A DNA stretch of 64,000 nt from Phaeodactylibacter xiamenensis. Lineage in GTDB: Bacteria; Bacteroidota; Bacteroidia; Chitinophagales; Saprospiraceae. A program made the position numbers and the translations under genes. The notes beneath the pieces are model-generated. The model saw nothing but the letters and a program-made list of their open reading frames with translations. It was not told the origin of the DNA and did not search any database. Shown piece by piece: positions 8,891 to 15,906 of the stretch. How positions within the stretch are numbered: the first letter of the stretch is position 1; the number at the start of each line of letters is the position of its first letter. The stretch covers positions 124,001 to 188,000 of the forward strand of contig NZ_JPOS01000090.1 in assembly GCF_000759025.1 (NCBI RefSeq), written 5' to 3'.

Positions 8891-10096
8891 TTAAAGTTCC
8901 AAATCAATCCCAACTTCCTCCTGCCAGGGTAGGCCCATCTCTCCCAGCTTGTCCAGGAACGGGTCCGGGTTGAATTCTTCTACGTTGAAAACGCCGGTAC
9001 CGCCCCATTGTCCGGTCAGCACCATCATAGCGCCGAGTGCAGCGGGCACACCGGTGGTGTAGGAAACGCCCTGCGCGCCTGTTTCGTCAAAGGCGGCCTG
9101 ATGGCTGCAGTTGTTCCAGATGTAGTAGGTCTTCTCTTTACCGTCCTTGATGCCTTTGATGCGGCAGCCGATAGAGGTCTGCCCCGTATAGTTCTCGCCC
9201 AGCCCACCGGGGTCAGGCAATACAGCTTTGAGGAATTCGAGCGGGATCACGTCCATACCATTGTACTTCACAGGCTCAATGCCTGCCATGCCGATATTCT
9301 GAATCACGCGCAAGTGGGTCAGGTATTCCTGCCCAAAGGTCATCCAGAAGCGGGCGCGCTTGAGGGTTGGGAAGTTCTTGACCAGCGACTCCAGTTCCTC
9401 ATGGTAAATAAGGTAGGAATCTTTGGGACCAATGTCCGGATAATTCAGCACCTTCATGATTTCATGAGGCTCGGTTTCCACCCACTGTCCATTTTCCCAG
9501 TAGCGGCCTTTTTGTGTGACTTCCCGGATGTTGATCTCGGGGTTGAAGTTGGTGGCAAAGGCTTTGCCATGGTCGCCTGCATTGCAGTCCACAATATCGA
9601 GGTAGTGCATCTCATCAAAGTGGTGTTTAGCGGCCCGGGCGGTGAAGATGCTCGTCACGCCGGGGTCAAAACCACAGCCCAATACTGCAGTCAGACCGGC
9701 TTCCTTAAAGCGGTCCTGATAAGCCCACTGCCAGCTGTATTCAAACTTCGCCTCATCTTTGGGCTCGTAGTTGGCGGTGTCGAGGTAGTGAACCCCGGTT
9801 TGCAGGCAGGCTTCCATAATGGTCAGGTCCTGATAGGGCAGCGCAACGTGCAGCACCAATGCCGGTTTGAAGGAGTTGATCAGCGCGACAAGTTCCGGTA
9901 CATTATCCGCATCCACCTGTGCGGTCTGCATTTTGGTGTGCCCGGTGGCTTTCTGTGCATCCGCTACAATAGCATCGCACTTGGATTTGGTACGGCTGGC
10001 GAGCATGATCTCGGAAAATACCTCCGGATGCTGCGCGCATTTGTAAGTAACGACCCGGCCTACTCCGCCGGCCCCGATGATGAGTACTTTTGACAT
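8891..10096 (-). CDS. Carboxynorspermidine/carboxyspermidine synthase (saccharopine dehydrogenase family)
   Basis: A 401-residue NAD(P)H-dependent enzyme. The N-terminal Rossmann motif is VLIIGAGGVGRVV (residues 4-16), followed by LASRTKSKC and GCGFDPGVTSIF, as in Lys1-like carboxynorspermidine dehydrogenases. It condenses a diamine (putrescine or diaminopropane) with aspartate semialdehyde and reduces the Schiff base to carboxyspermidine or carboxynorspermidine. Upstream of and co-directional with the decarboxylase gene (8-bp gap). A decayed DUF433 gene lies immediately upstream. Annotation as plain saccharopine dehydrogenase would be misleading in this context. Confidence 0.92.
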   Translation of the reverse strand: MSKVLIIGAGGVGRVVTYKCAQHPEVFSEIMLASRTKSKCDAIVADAQKATGHTKMQTAQVDADNVPELVALINSFKPALVLHVALPYQDLTIMEACLQTGVHYLDTANYEPKDEAKFEYSWQWAYQDRFKEAGLTAVLGCGFDPGVTSIFTARAAKHHFDEMHYLDIVDCNAGDHGKAFATNFNPEINIREVTQKGRYWENGQWVETEPHEIMKVLNYPDIGPKDSYLIYHEELESLVKNFPTLKRARFWMTFGQEYLTHLRVIQNIGMAGIEPVKYNGMDVIPLEFLKAVLPDPGGLGENYTGQTSIGCRIKGIKDGKEKTYYIWNNCSHQAAFDETGAQGVSYTTGVPAALGAMMVLTGQWGGTGVFNVEEFNPDPFLDKLGEMGLPWQEEVGIDLEL

Positions 10097-10105
10097 TATC
10101 TATTT

Positions 10106-10342
10106 TTAGTTTTTATCAAATGTATGGATTGCTTCATTTTTGAAGCTTGCAAAGCTATGGCAAGCTTGAATATCTGCCTCTTCTAAATCCGGAAACGCTT
10201 CCTAAATATCTGCAATACGATCTCCGCCCGCCAGGTATTCCAAAATAGCCCCAACCGGATACCTCATGCCGCGGATACATGGCTTACCATGACAAATATT
10301 AGGATCAATTACGATACGTTCCAGAATAGTCTCTTTTTCCAT
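10106..10342 (-). pseudogene. DUF433 (VapB45-type antitoxin) gene broken by an amber codon
   Basis: Reading from the ATG at 10342 gives 46 residues (MEKETILERIVIDPNIC, then HGKPCIRGMRYPVGAILEYL) and then TAG at 10202-10204. The same frame continues with EAFPDLEEADIQACHSFASF to a TAA at 10106. The two halves together match a complete DUF433 protein: IDPNICHGKPCIRG and DI-stop-EAFPDL align with INPNIRFGKPCIKG and DILNDFPSL of the intact paralogue at 19417-19644, the stop replacing the Leu. No DUF5615 partner is present beside it. Probably a dead remnant of a toxin-antitoxin pair. Confidence 0.85.
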
Positions 10343-10406
10343 AATCCGGTATTTTACAGATATTGCACCTTCATTGCTGAAGCAGTCACACTATTAACAA
10401 AGATAA

Positions 10407-11462
10407 ATGGGAAATAGCAACTCCAAAGCAGAAAAAATCAAAAACTTCGACCCCAACGGTGTCGGGCTGAAAAACGGCCATTTTATCGGGCTGCCTTTCG
10501 AGGAGCAGGACGCGCAGATCGTGCTGCTACCGGTGCCCTGGGATGTGACGGTTTCCTACGGGGCAGGAACGGCTACCGGGCCAGCCAATATCCTCGAGGC
10601 ATCTCCGCAGCTCGATCTTTACGACCCGGATGTACCGGAGGCATGGAAGATGGGCTTGTTTATGCGGCAGCCCGACGAATCCTGGCTCCATCGTTCTCAG
10701 GAACTCCGGCCAGGTGCCGCCCGCTACATCGAGCAGCTGGAAGAAGGGCTACCTGTGGATGAGGCTACGCTCACGCACATCAACAAAGCCTGCACCGAAC
10801 TCAAAGCCTGGGTGAAAGCAGAAACCACTGCCCTGCTCGAACAGGGCAAAGCCGTTGGCATAGTGGGGGGAGAGCATAGCGTGCCCCTTGGCTTTCTGGA
10901 AGCCCTTTCCGAGCGCCATCCGGGCTTTGGTGTACTGCAAATTGATGCGCACATGGACCTCAGGGCCGCCTACGAGGGCTTCACCTACTCCCATGCCTCT
11001 ATTTTCTATAATGCCCTCCGGTTGGAAGGACTGGCACAACTCACACAGGTGGGCATACGCGACTACTGTGAGGCGGAAGCACAACTGGCCAGGCAGGACA
11101 GCCGCTGCGCCGTCTTTTTCAACCACGACCTGAACAGACGAGCCTTTGAAGGCGCTACCTGGGCCGACCTGTGCAGGGAAATGGTGGACACCCTGCCCGA
11201 AAAAGTATATATCAGTTTCGATATCGACGGGCTATTGCCGGAACTCTGCCCGCATACCGGCACCCCTGTTCCCGGTGGGCTTACGTTTGATCAGGCGATT
11301 TATCTGCTACAAACAGTGGTGGAGAGCGGGCACACCATTATCGGCTTCGACCTTTGCGAAACCGCCGGCCATCCTCACGAATGGGACGCCAATGTCGGGG
11401 CACGCGTACTGTATAAACTCGCTAACCTCATGGGCAAAAGCCAGGGGCTGCAAACCGGTTAA
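10407..11462 (+). CDS. Agmatinase family ureohydrolase
   Basis: A 351-residue arginase-fold enzyme with the binuclear Mn site motifs GGEHS (about 155), DAHMD (about 178) and SFDIDGL (about 272), plus GTPVPGGLTF before the C-terminus. Agmatinase makes putrescine and urea from agmatine. The enzyme is divergent from, and 65 bp away from, the decayed DUF433 gene and the polyamine operon, so putrescine supply for carboxyspermidine synthesis is the likely role. Formiminoglutamase or a guanidine-type ureohydrolase is possible, since these subfamilies are hard to separate by motif. Confidence 0.88.
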   Translation: MGNSNSKAEKIKNFDPNGVGLKNGHFIGLPFEEQDAQIVLLPVPWDVTVSYGAGTATGPANILEASPQLDLYDPDVPEAWKMGLFMRQPDESWLHRSQELRPGAARYIEQLEEGLPVDEATLTHINKACTELKAWVKAETTALLEQGKAVGIVGGEHSVPLGFLEALSERHPGFGVLQIDAHMDLRAAYEGFTYSHASIFYNALRLEGLAQLTQVGIRDYCEAEAQLARQDSRCAVFFNHDLNRRAFEGATWADLCREMVDTLPEKVYISFDIDGLLPELCPHTGTPVPGGLTFDQAIYLLQTVVESGHTIIGFDLCETAGHPHEWDANVGARVLYKLANLMGKSQGLQTG

Positions 11463-11621
11463 GGAACACCGGGAACTTTATGCTTTGATTTTCTGTTAGT
11501 TATGGTGTAAGGGGCAATTGCGCTGTCACTGCAAACTTCTGACAAGTGTGCTTATTCTTACCCGGAGCCTGGCTCCGACGGACAGCGTTGCCCAATTTTT
11601 TTTGAATAGAAAATCGAATCT

Positions 11622-11813
11622 ATGCTTATTATTGATGTAAAAAGCGGAGAAAATATTGACCGCGCCCTGAAACGCTATAAGCGGAAGCACCGTAAAGTAG
11701 GCGTCCTTCAGGAAGTCCGTAGGCGCAAACATTTTACCAAACCCTCTGTGGAACGCCGCAAAGAAGTGCTCAAAGCAGCGTATATCTTAAAGAAACAAGA
11801 GGATGAAAACTAG
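11622..11813 (+). CDS. rpsU: 30S ribosomal protein S21
   Basis: A 63-residue basic protein with the S21 pattern: N-terminal VKSGENIDRALKRYKRK, then EVRRRKHFTKPSVERR and an Arg/Lys-rich helix. Binds the 30S subunit near the anti-Shine-Dalgarno region. Length is typical for Bacteroidota. It stands alone and is followed 17 bp later by a strong intrinsic terminator, so it is probably its own transcription unit. Upstream 160 bp show no obvious consensus promoter. Confidence 0.96.
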   Translation: MLIIDVKSGENIDRALKRYKRKHRKVGVLQEVRRRKHFTKPSVERRKEVLKAAYILKKQEDEN

Positions 11814-11830
11814 TAGTTCATCCCTGAAGA

Positions 11831-11853
11831 CCGCCCACTGAGGCGGTTTTTTT
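11831..11853 (+). terminator. Intrinsic terminator of rpsU
   Basis: Stem CCGCC (11831-11835), six-base loop, GGCGG (11842-11846), followed by seven T. It lies 17 bp past the rpsU stop and its T tract reaches the stop codon of the convergent HxlR gene. Confidence 0.85.
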
Positions 11854-12202
11854 ATGCCCCACGGTTAGCCAGGCCCCACTTTAGAATGCCTTCCAAAACC
11901 GGTTCCAGAGACTGTCCTTTCTCCGTCAGCCGGTATTCTACGCGCGGCGGCACTTCCGGGTAAGCGTCCCTGCATACCAGTCCATCCTCCTGCAACTCTT
12001 TAAGTTGCTTGGACAATATCCGGTCTGAAACCTTCCCTACCCGGTCGCGCAGGGTGCCAAACCGTACCGGCCCTTCCGATAGCTGCCAGATGATGGCTGC
12101 CTTCCACCGCCCTCCTATTATAGATAAGGTATAGGTAACCGGGCATTGCAGCAGCTCCTGCTCGTTCTCATAGTTCGTGGAGGTTACTTTTCTTTCTTCC
12201 AT
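11852..12202 (-). CDS. HxlR-family winged-helix transcriptional regulator
   Basis: A 116-residue MarR/HxlR-type repressor: CPVTYTLSIIGGRWKAAIIW is the family N-terminal signature (single Cys, then helix 2), followed by FGTLRDRVGKVSDRILSKQL (recognition helix region) and the wing VPPRVEYRLTEKGQ. The ATG at 12202 is preferred to the in-frame GTG at 12205. Divergent from an NAD(P)-binding oxidoreductase with palindromes between them, the usual arrangement for a redox- or electrophile-responsive HxlR controlling its neighbour. The conserved early Cys could be the sensing residue (inferred). Confidence 0.92.
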   Translation of the reverse strand: MEERKVTSTNYENEQELLQCPVTYTLSIIGGRWKAAIIWQLSEGPVRFGTLRDRVGKVSDRILSKQLKELQEDGLVCRDAYPEVPPRVEYRLTEKGQSLEPVLEGILKWGLANRGA

Positions 12203-12204
12203 CA

Positions 12205-12265
12205 CTTACAAATTTGTTAGCGAGCCAAAACTTACAAAAGGTAAGTAAAGCTATTACTTTTGTAG
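12205..12265. promoter_or_regulatory. Clustered HxlR operators and promoter
   Basis: Three related palindromes: CTTACAAATTTGTTAG at 12205-12220 (one mismatched pair), a perfect ACTTAC-5-GTAAGT at 12230-12246, and TTACTTTTGTAG at 12254-12265, which is the half-site in opposite orientation. TACTTTTG at 12255-12262 matches the TAnnTTTG -7 box for the rightward gene, so bound repressor would block that promoter. The site is deduced from symmetry and position only. Confidence 0.65.
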
Positions 12266-12284
12266 CGAACAACAAAAAAGAACT

Positions 12285-12914
12285 ATGAAAATCGCATTAT
12301 TTGGAGGAACCGGAGGCACAGGGAAGGAATTTCTGAAAAAGGCTTTGGAGGAAGGCTATCAGGTTAAGATGCTGGCCCGCACCCCCTCAAAAGTAAGTAC
12401 AAATTCGCCTCAGCTGGAAATTGTAAAGGGCGATGTGCTCAACGCAGGAGACGTAAGCCGGACGGTGGAAGGTACGGACGTTGTGGTTAGTCTTTTCGGA
12501 CATGTTAAAGGGTCACCCAAATGGCTGCAAAGCGACGGCACTTTTAATATTTTAAGTGCAATGAAGACTTATGGCGTAAAAAAAATCATCAGCTTGTCGG
12601 GGGGCGGACTGCCTTTTGAGAAAGACCAGCCAAAGTTTCCGGACAAGCTCATCCGGTTTATCATGAAAGTAGCGGTACCCAAGGTATTGAATGACGCTGT
12701 ACGCCATGCCGAAGTTTTGAAGGAAAGCGGTCAGAAATGGGTGATTGTCCGCGGACCACGCCTGACGGACGAGCCCGAGAAGGGATCCTACCGCGTAGGG
12801 TGGGTAGGCGTCAATGCCAGTACCAGTATCGGGCGGGCTGATTTAGCAGATTTTATACTTACACAAGTGGGAAGTGATGAGTACATTCACCAAATGCCTT
12901 TTATAAGCTACTAG
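12285..12914 (+). CDS. NAD(P)H-binding atypical SDR oxidoreductase
   Basis: A 209-residue protein of the NAD(P)H-binding/BVR-B-like group: Rossmann motif ALFGGTGGTGKEFL (residues 4-17), VKGDVLNAGDV, and VIVRGPRLTD near the C-terminus. These small proteins reduce or bind quinone- or flavin-like compounds; substrate unknown. Transcribed away from the HxlR repressor whose operators overlap its promoter. A second NAD(P)-binding gene follows after 35 bp. Confidence 0.85.
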   Translation: MKIALFGGTGGTGKEFLKKALEEGYQVKMLARTPSKVSTNSPQLEIVKGDVLNAGDVSRTVEGTDVVVSLFGHVKGSPKWLQSDGTFNILSAMKTYGVKKIISLSGGGLPFEKDQPKFPDKLIRFIMKVAVPKVLNDAVRHAEVLKESGQKWVIVRGPRLTDEPEKGSYRVGWVGVNASTSIGRADLADFILTQVGSDEYIHQMPFISY

Positions 12915-12949
12915 AAATTTGGTACCTTAAAATACCGAAAATATTAAAC

Positions 12950-13813
12950 ATGAATATCCTCATTACCGGCGCTACAGGGACCGTAGGAAAGTCCGTTGTC
13001 CGTTATCTTCAGCAGGCTTCATCAGAGCATCGTCTGTTTTTTGCGGTGAGGCGTCCTGCGATTGCACGCCATGAGATTGCTGCCAAGACCTGGCAATTAA
13101 GACAATTCGATTTTGAGGATATTTACAGTTATCAGCCCGCGCTGAAGGATATCGACCGGCTTTTTTTACTCCGTCCCCCCAATCTGACTGACATTAAAGG
13201 GTATATTTTGCCCTTGCTGAAAGCTGCTGTTAAAGCGGAAGTAAAGCTGATCGTCTTTTTGTCCATTCAGAGTGCAGATAAAAACAAGTGGACGCCTCAC
13301 TATAAAATTGAACAAGCCATTGAGCAGAGCGGGCTGAATTACATTTTTCTGCGCCCTGGTTTTTTTATGCAAAATTTCCTTCAGGAAATCAAAGAAGATA
13401 TTGTGCAGCGCAATGAGATTTTCGTGCCGGCAGGGAGCAATCGCTTTTCTTTTATTGATACGGAAGAATTAGCCGAAGTGGCTGCAAGAGTATTGCTTGA
13501 AGGGACTGATGCGCCTCAAAAGTATACGCTTACGGGCACGTCTCCTATGGATTACTACCGGGTAGCCACTATAGCATCAGAATCACTGGACCGCCGAATA
13601 CGCTACAGCAACCCTAATCCGCTGTGGTTTATCATTAAGAAACTAATCCGGGGGCGCAAGCTGATGTTTGCCTTTGTGCAGGTAGTGCTCTACCGGTTCA
13701 ACCGGGTCCCTCCTTCGGATCAGTACCGGCATACGTTGCAACGCCTGCTTCACCGTCCTCCCAAATCGCTCAACACCTTTTTCCTGGAGCATAAAGATGA
13801 ACTAACGCCTTAG
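12950..13813 (+). CDS. NmrA-like NAD(P)-binding protein
   Basis: A 287-residue atypical SDR: MNILITGATGTVGKSVVRYL is the N-terminal nucleotide-binding loop, LIVFLSIQSADKNKW and YIFLRPGFFMQNFL are typical NmrA/QorB-like segments. The substrate is unknown; family members bind NAD(P) and act as quinone reductases or redox sensors. It follows another NAD(P)-binding gene in the same direction and is probably in the HxlR-controlled unit. The next gene is convergent and only 5 bp away. Confidence 0.83.
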   Translation: MNILITGATGTVGKSVVRYLQQASSEHRLFFAVRRPAIARHEIAAKTWQLRQFDFEDIYSYQPALKDIDRLFLLRPPNLTDIKGYILPLLKAAVKAEVKLIVFLSIQSADKNKWTPHYKIEQAIEQSGLNYIFLRPGFFMQNFLQEIKEDIVQRNEIFVPAGSNRFSFIDTEELAEVAARVLLEGTDAPQKYTLTGTSPMDYYRVATIASESLDRRIRYSNPNPLWFIIKKLIRGRKLMFAFVQVVLYRFNRVPPSDQYRHTLQRLLHRPPKSLNTFFLEHKDELTP

Positions 13814-13818
13814 CTCAT

Positions 13819-15228
13819 TTACTGTTCCAGCAGCAAGTAAGACCAGGGATTGAGGTTCATGCTCATTTCCGGGGTAAGCTTAACGGTGCTGTTTGCAAAG
13901 ACATTGGTGTATTCCCCGGCCAGGCCTTTCTGGCTCAGAGTGAAGGTTTGAGGCTCCTCGCTCAGGTTGAGCAAGACCACTACCTGATGCGCCCCTTTTA
14001 CGCGCCGGTAGGCGTAGATTTCTTCCGTTGCATTTTCAACGGTAATGCGCTCCAGGACACCGCCGGCAAGCCCGTTGCCCAATGCCGGGTTGCTGTGCTT
14101 CAGATCGAGCAGTGTTTTATAAAACCTTGTCTTTTTGAACCCATTCCAGGGGATGGTATCTTTTTCAAAAAACTTCAGGCGGTGATTGAGCCCGGCTTCC
14201 TGCCCGCTGTACATCAAAGGCATGCCATCAATGGTGAAGGCCAGAACAGCCATAGCATCTGCTGCGGGCCCCATGCGCTCCTCTATAGTGCCTTGCCATG
14301 AGTTCTCATCATGGTTCGTTAGAAAGTTCATAAAGTAGCCCCGGTTGTATACTTCTGCTTTTTTAGCCAGGACCGTATCAATAGCTAGTGGAGACCGCTC
14401 GCCTTTGGCAATGGCGTTCATCAGATGGTGAAATTCCCAGCCATAATTCATAGCGAACCATTCCTCATTCCGGTGAGGCGGATGGTCAGACTCTGCCAGC
14501 ATGAATAGCTCAGGGTTGGCCGCTCTCAACCGTGGAACTGCCTGTGCCCAGAAATCATCGGGCACTTCTCCCGCCACATCGCAACGAAATCCATCTACAC
14601 CTACCTCTTCCAGCCAGAATAACATCTCACCGATCATAGCTTCTCGAAGCGCTGCATTATCATAATTCAAATCGGCTACATCAGTCCAGCCCCAGGATTC
14701 TCCGGTTTTCGGATCAACAGGGTCTATCACATTGCCCATACTGTCCTGAGTATAGTACTCGGGATGCTCGGTAATCCAGGGATGATCCCAACCGGTATGA
14801 TTGGGTACCCAATCCAGAACCACCCGCATGTCCATGTCGTGAATGGTTTTCACCAATGCCTTAAATTCTTCCATTGTACCAAAAGCAGGGTTCACTGCCG
14901 TATAATCCGCAACGGCATAATAACTGCCCAGGCTGCCTTTGCGCCGGGCCTCAGAAATGGGGTACACAGGCATAAACCAAAGAATATCCACCCCCATTTC
15001 CTTCAGGCGGGGCAGGTGTTTGGCAAAAGCCTCCAGCGTACCCGAAGGCGTATATTGCCGTACATTGACTTCGTAGATGTTTGCCCGTGCCGCCCACTCA
15101 GGTGTGGCAGCAGAAGGCAGCAGATCCGGCTGTTCCATAGGCTCAGATGAATTGTCAGCTTCAGCCTCTCCCCCGCTACCGCAGGCAGACAGAGAAAGTA
15201 CAGTCAGAAGAAAGAACAGGCTTCTCAT
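13819..15228 (-). CDS. Alpha-amylase family (GH13) lipoprotein
   Basis: A 469-residue GH13 enzyme with a lipoprotein signal peptide (LSLSACGS, Cys16), so it is lipid-anchored in the periplasm or outer membrane. Catalytic residues: nucleophile D217 in GFRCDVAGE, acid/base E246 in LAESDHP and D307 in FLTNHDENSW. The region DWVPNHTG is the first conserved GH13 motif. A C-terminal beta domain follows. It would cut alpha-glucans to maltose or maltodextrins. Downstream end of a minus-strand cluster with GH65 phosphorylase and beta-phosphoglucomutase, which completes a maltose pathway. Confidence 0.93.
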   Translation of the reverse strand: MRSLFFLLTVLSLSACGSGGEAEADNSSEPMEQPDLLPSAATPEWAARANIYEVNVRQYTPSGTLEAFAKHLPRLKEMGVDILWFMPVYPISEARRKGSLGSYYAVADYTAVNPAFGTMEEFKALVKTIHDMDMRVVLDWVPNHTGWDHPWITEHPEYYTQDSMGNVIDPVDPKTGESWGWTDVADLNYDNAALREAMIGEMLFWLEEVGVDGFRCDVAGEVPDDFWAQAVPRLRAANPELFMLAESDHPPHRNEEWFAMNYGWEFHHLMNAIAKGERSPLAIDTVLAKKAEVYNRGYFMNFLTNHDENSWQGTIEERMGPAADAMAVLAFTIDGMPLMYSGQEAGLNHRLKFFEKDTIPWNGFKKTRFYKTLLDLKHSNPALGNGLAGGVLERITVENATEEIYAYRRVKGAHQVVVLLNLSEEPQTFTLSQKGLAGEYTNVFANSTVKLTPEMSMNLNPWSYLLLEQ

Positions 15229-15249
15229 GGTAATAGAATTTAAGACCAG

Positions 15250-15804
15250 TTATTCAGCAACACCAAACTGCTGTCGGGTGGGTCGGGTCAGCAAGCTGAT
15301 TGCTTTAAGAATAGCCCCTTCCGTTTTTGAATCTTTGATGCCTGCCCAGGTCATCGTATCATTTTCCTGATTAATGCCCTGTATCTCCCATTGTTCATCC
15401 TGACGGTCGTCAATATTATCAAACTGCAATATCTTCTTACCATCCTGATTCAGCAGGCGCCAGGAGCCATGGCCTGTTTTATCTTCCCAGCGGCCCGTTT
15501 CGTAGGTGCCATCTGCAGACAACTTAAACCAGCGCCCCTTATTGGCCAGGCGAGTCGCTTTATCATCTACAACATAGTATTCCCACACCCAGAAATCGGT
15601 GGTCAGGGTATTAACCAGTGCAGAGGGCTCCGCTGCTACCGGAGGCTGAAAGGAACCTTTCATAGCTATTCCTTCGCCGGATGTATTCGTTTCAGCTGCC
15701 GTTGGCGCTGAGGTGGTTTCCGTACCGGCCTCACCTGCAGGTTTATCGTCTGTACAGGCCAGTAATCCAAAAATCAAAAGCAAAGACCAGCTTAATCGTC
15801 TCAT
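15250..15804 (-). CDS. Small lipoprotein, unknown function
   Basis: A 184-residue lipoprotein from the ATG at 15804 (MRRLSWSLLLIFGLLACT, lipobox LLAC); a longer open frame to 15855 would put the signal peptide inside the protein and is rejected. After a low-complexity Thr/Glu linker the domain (DFWVWEYYVVDDKATR, GRWFKLSADGTYETGRWED, GSWRLLNQDGKKIL) reads as a lipocalin-like beta barrel of the kind that follows dose or state of a wall component. No family name assigned. It is 21 bp upstream of the GH13 gene and on the same strand. Confidence 0.7.
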   Translation of the reverse strand: MRRLSWSLLLIFGLLACTDDKPAGEAGTETTSAPTAAETNTSGEGIAMKGSFQPPVAAEPSALVNTLTTDFWVWEYYVVDDKATRLANKGRWFKLSADGTYETGRWEDKTGHGSWRLLNQDGKKILQFDNIDDRQDEQWEIQGINQENDTMTWAGIKDSKTEGAILKAISLLTRPTRQQFGVAE

Positions 15805-15845
15805 ATCGCGAAGATGGTTTAAATTTTGGTCGGGAAGATAAAATG

Positions 15846-15873
15846 AAGCCCCCACTTTACAAAGTAGGGGCTT
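15846..15873 (-). terminator. Hairpin after GH65 gene
   Basis: AAGCCCC and GGGGCTT arms with an inner ACTTT/AAAGT stem and one C/A mismatch; read on the minus strand it lies 34 bp after the GH65 stop and is followed by CATTTTATCTTC. The T tract is weak, so it may only attenuate between the GH65 gene and the lipoprotein gene. Confidence 0.45.
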
Positions 15874-15906
15874 AAGGTTTGTTTTAACAGAACAGGTGAA
15901 TTAACA

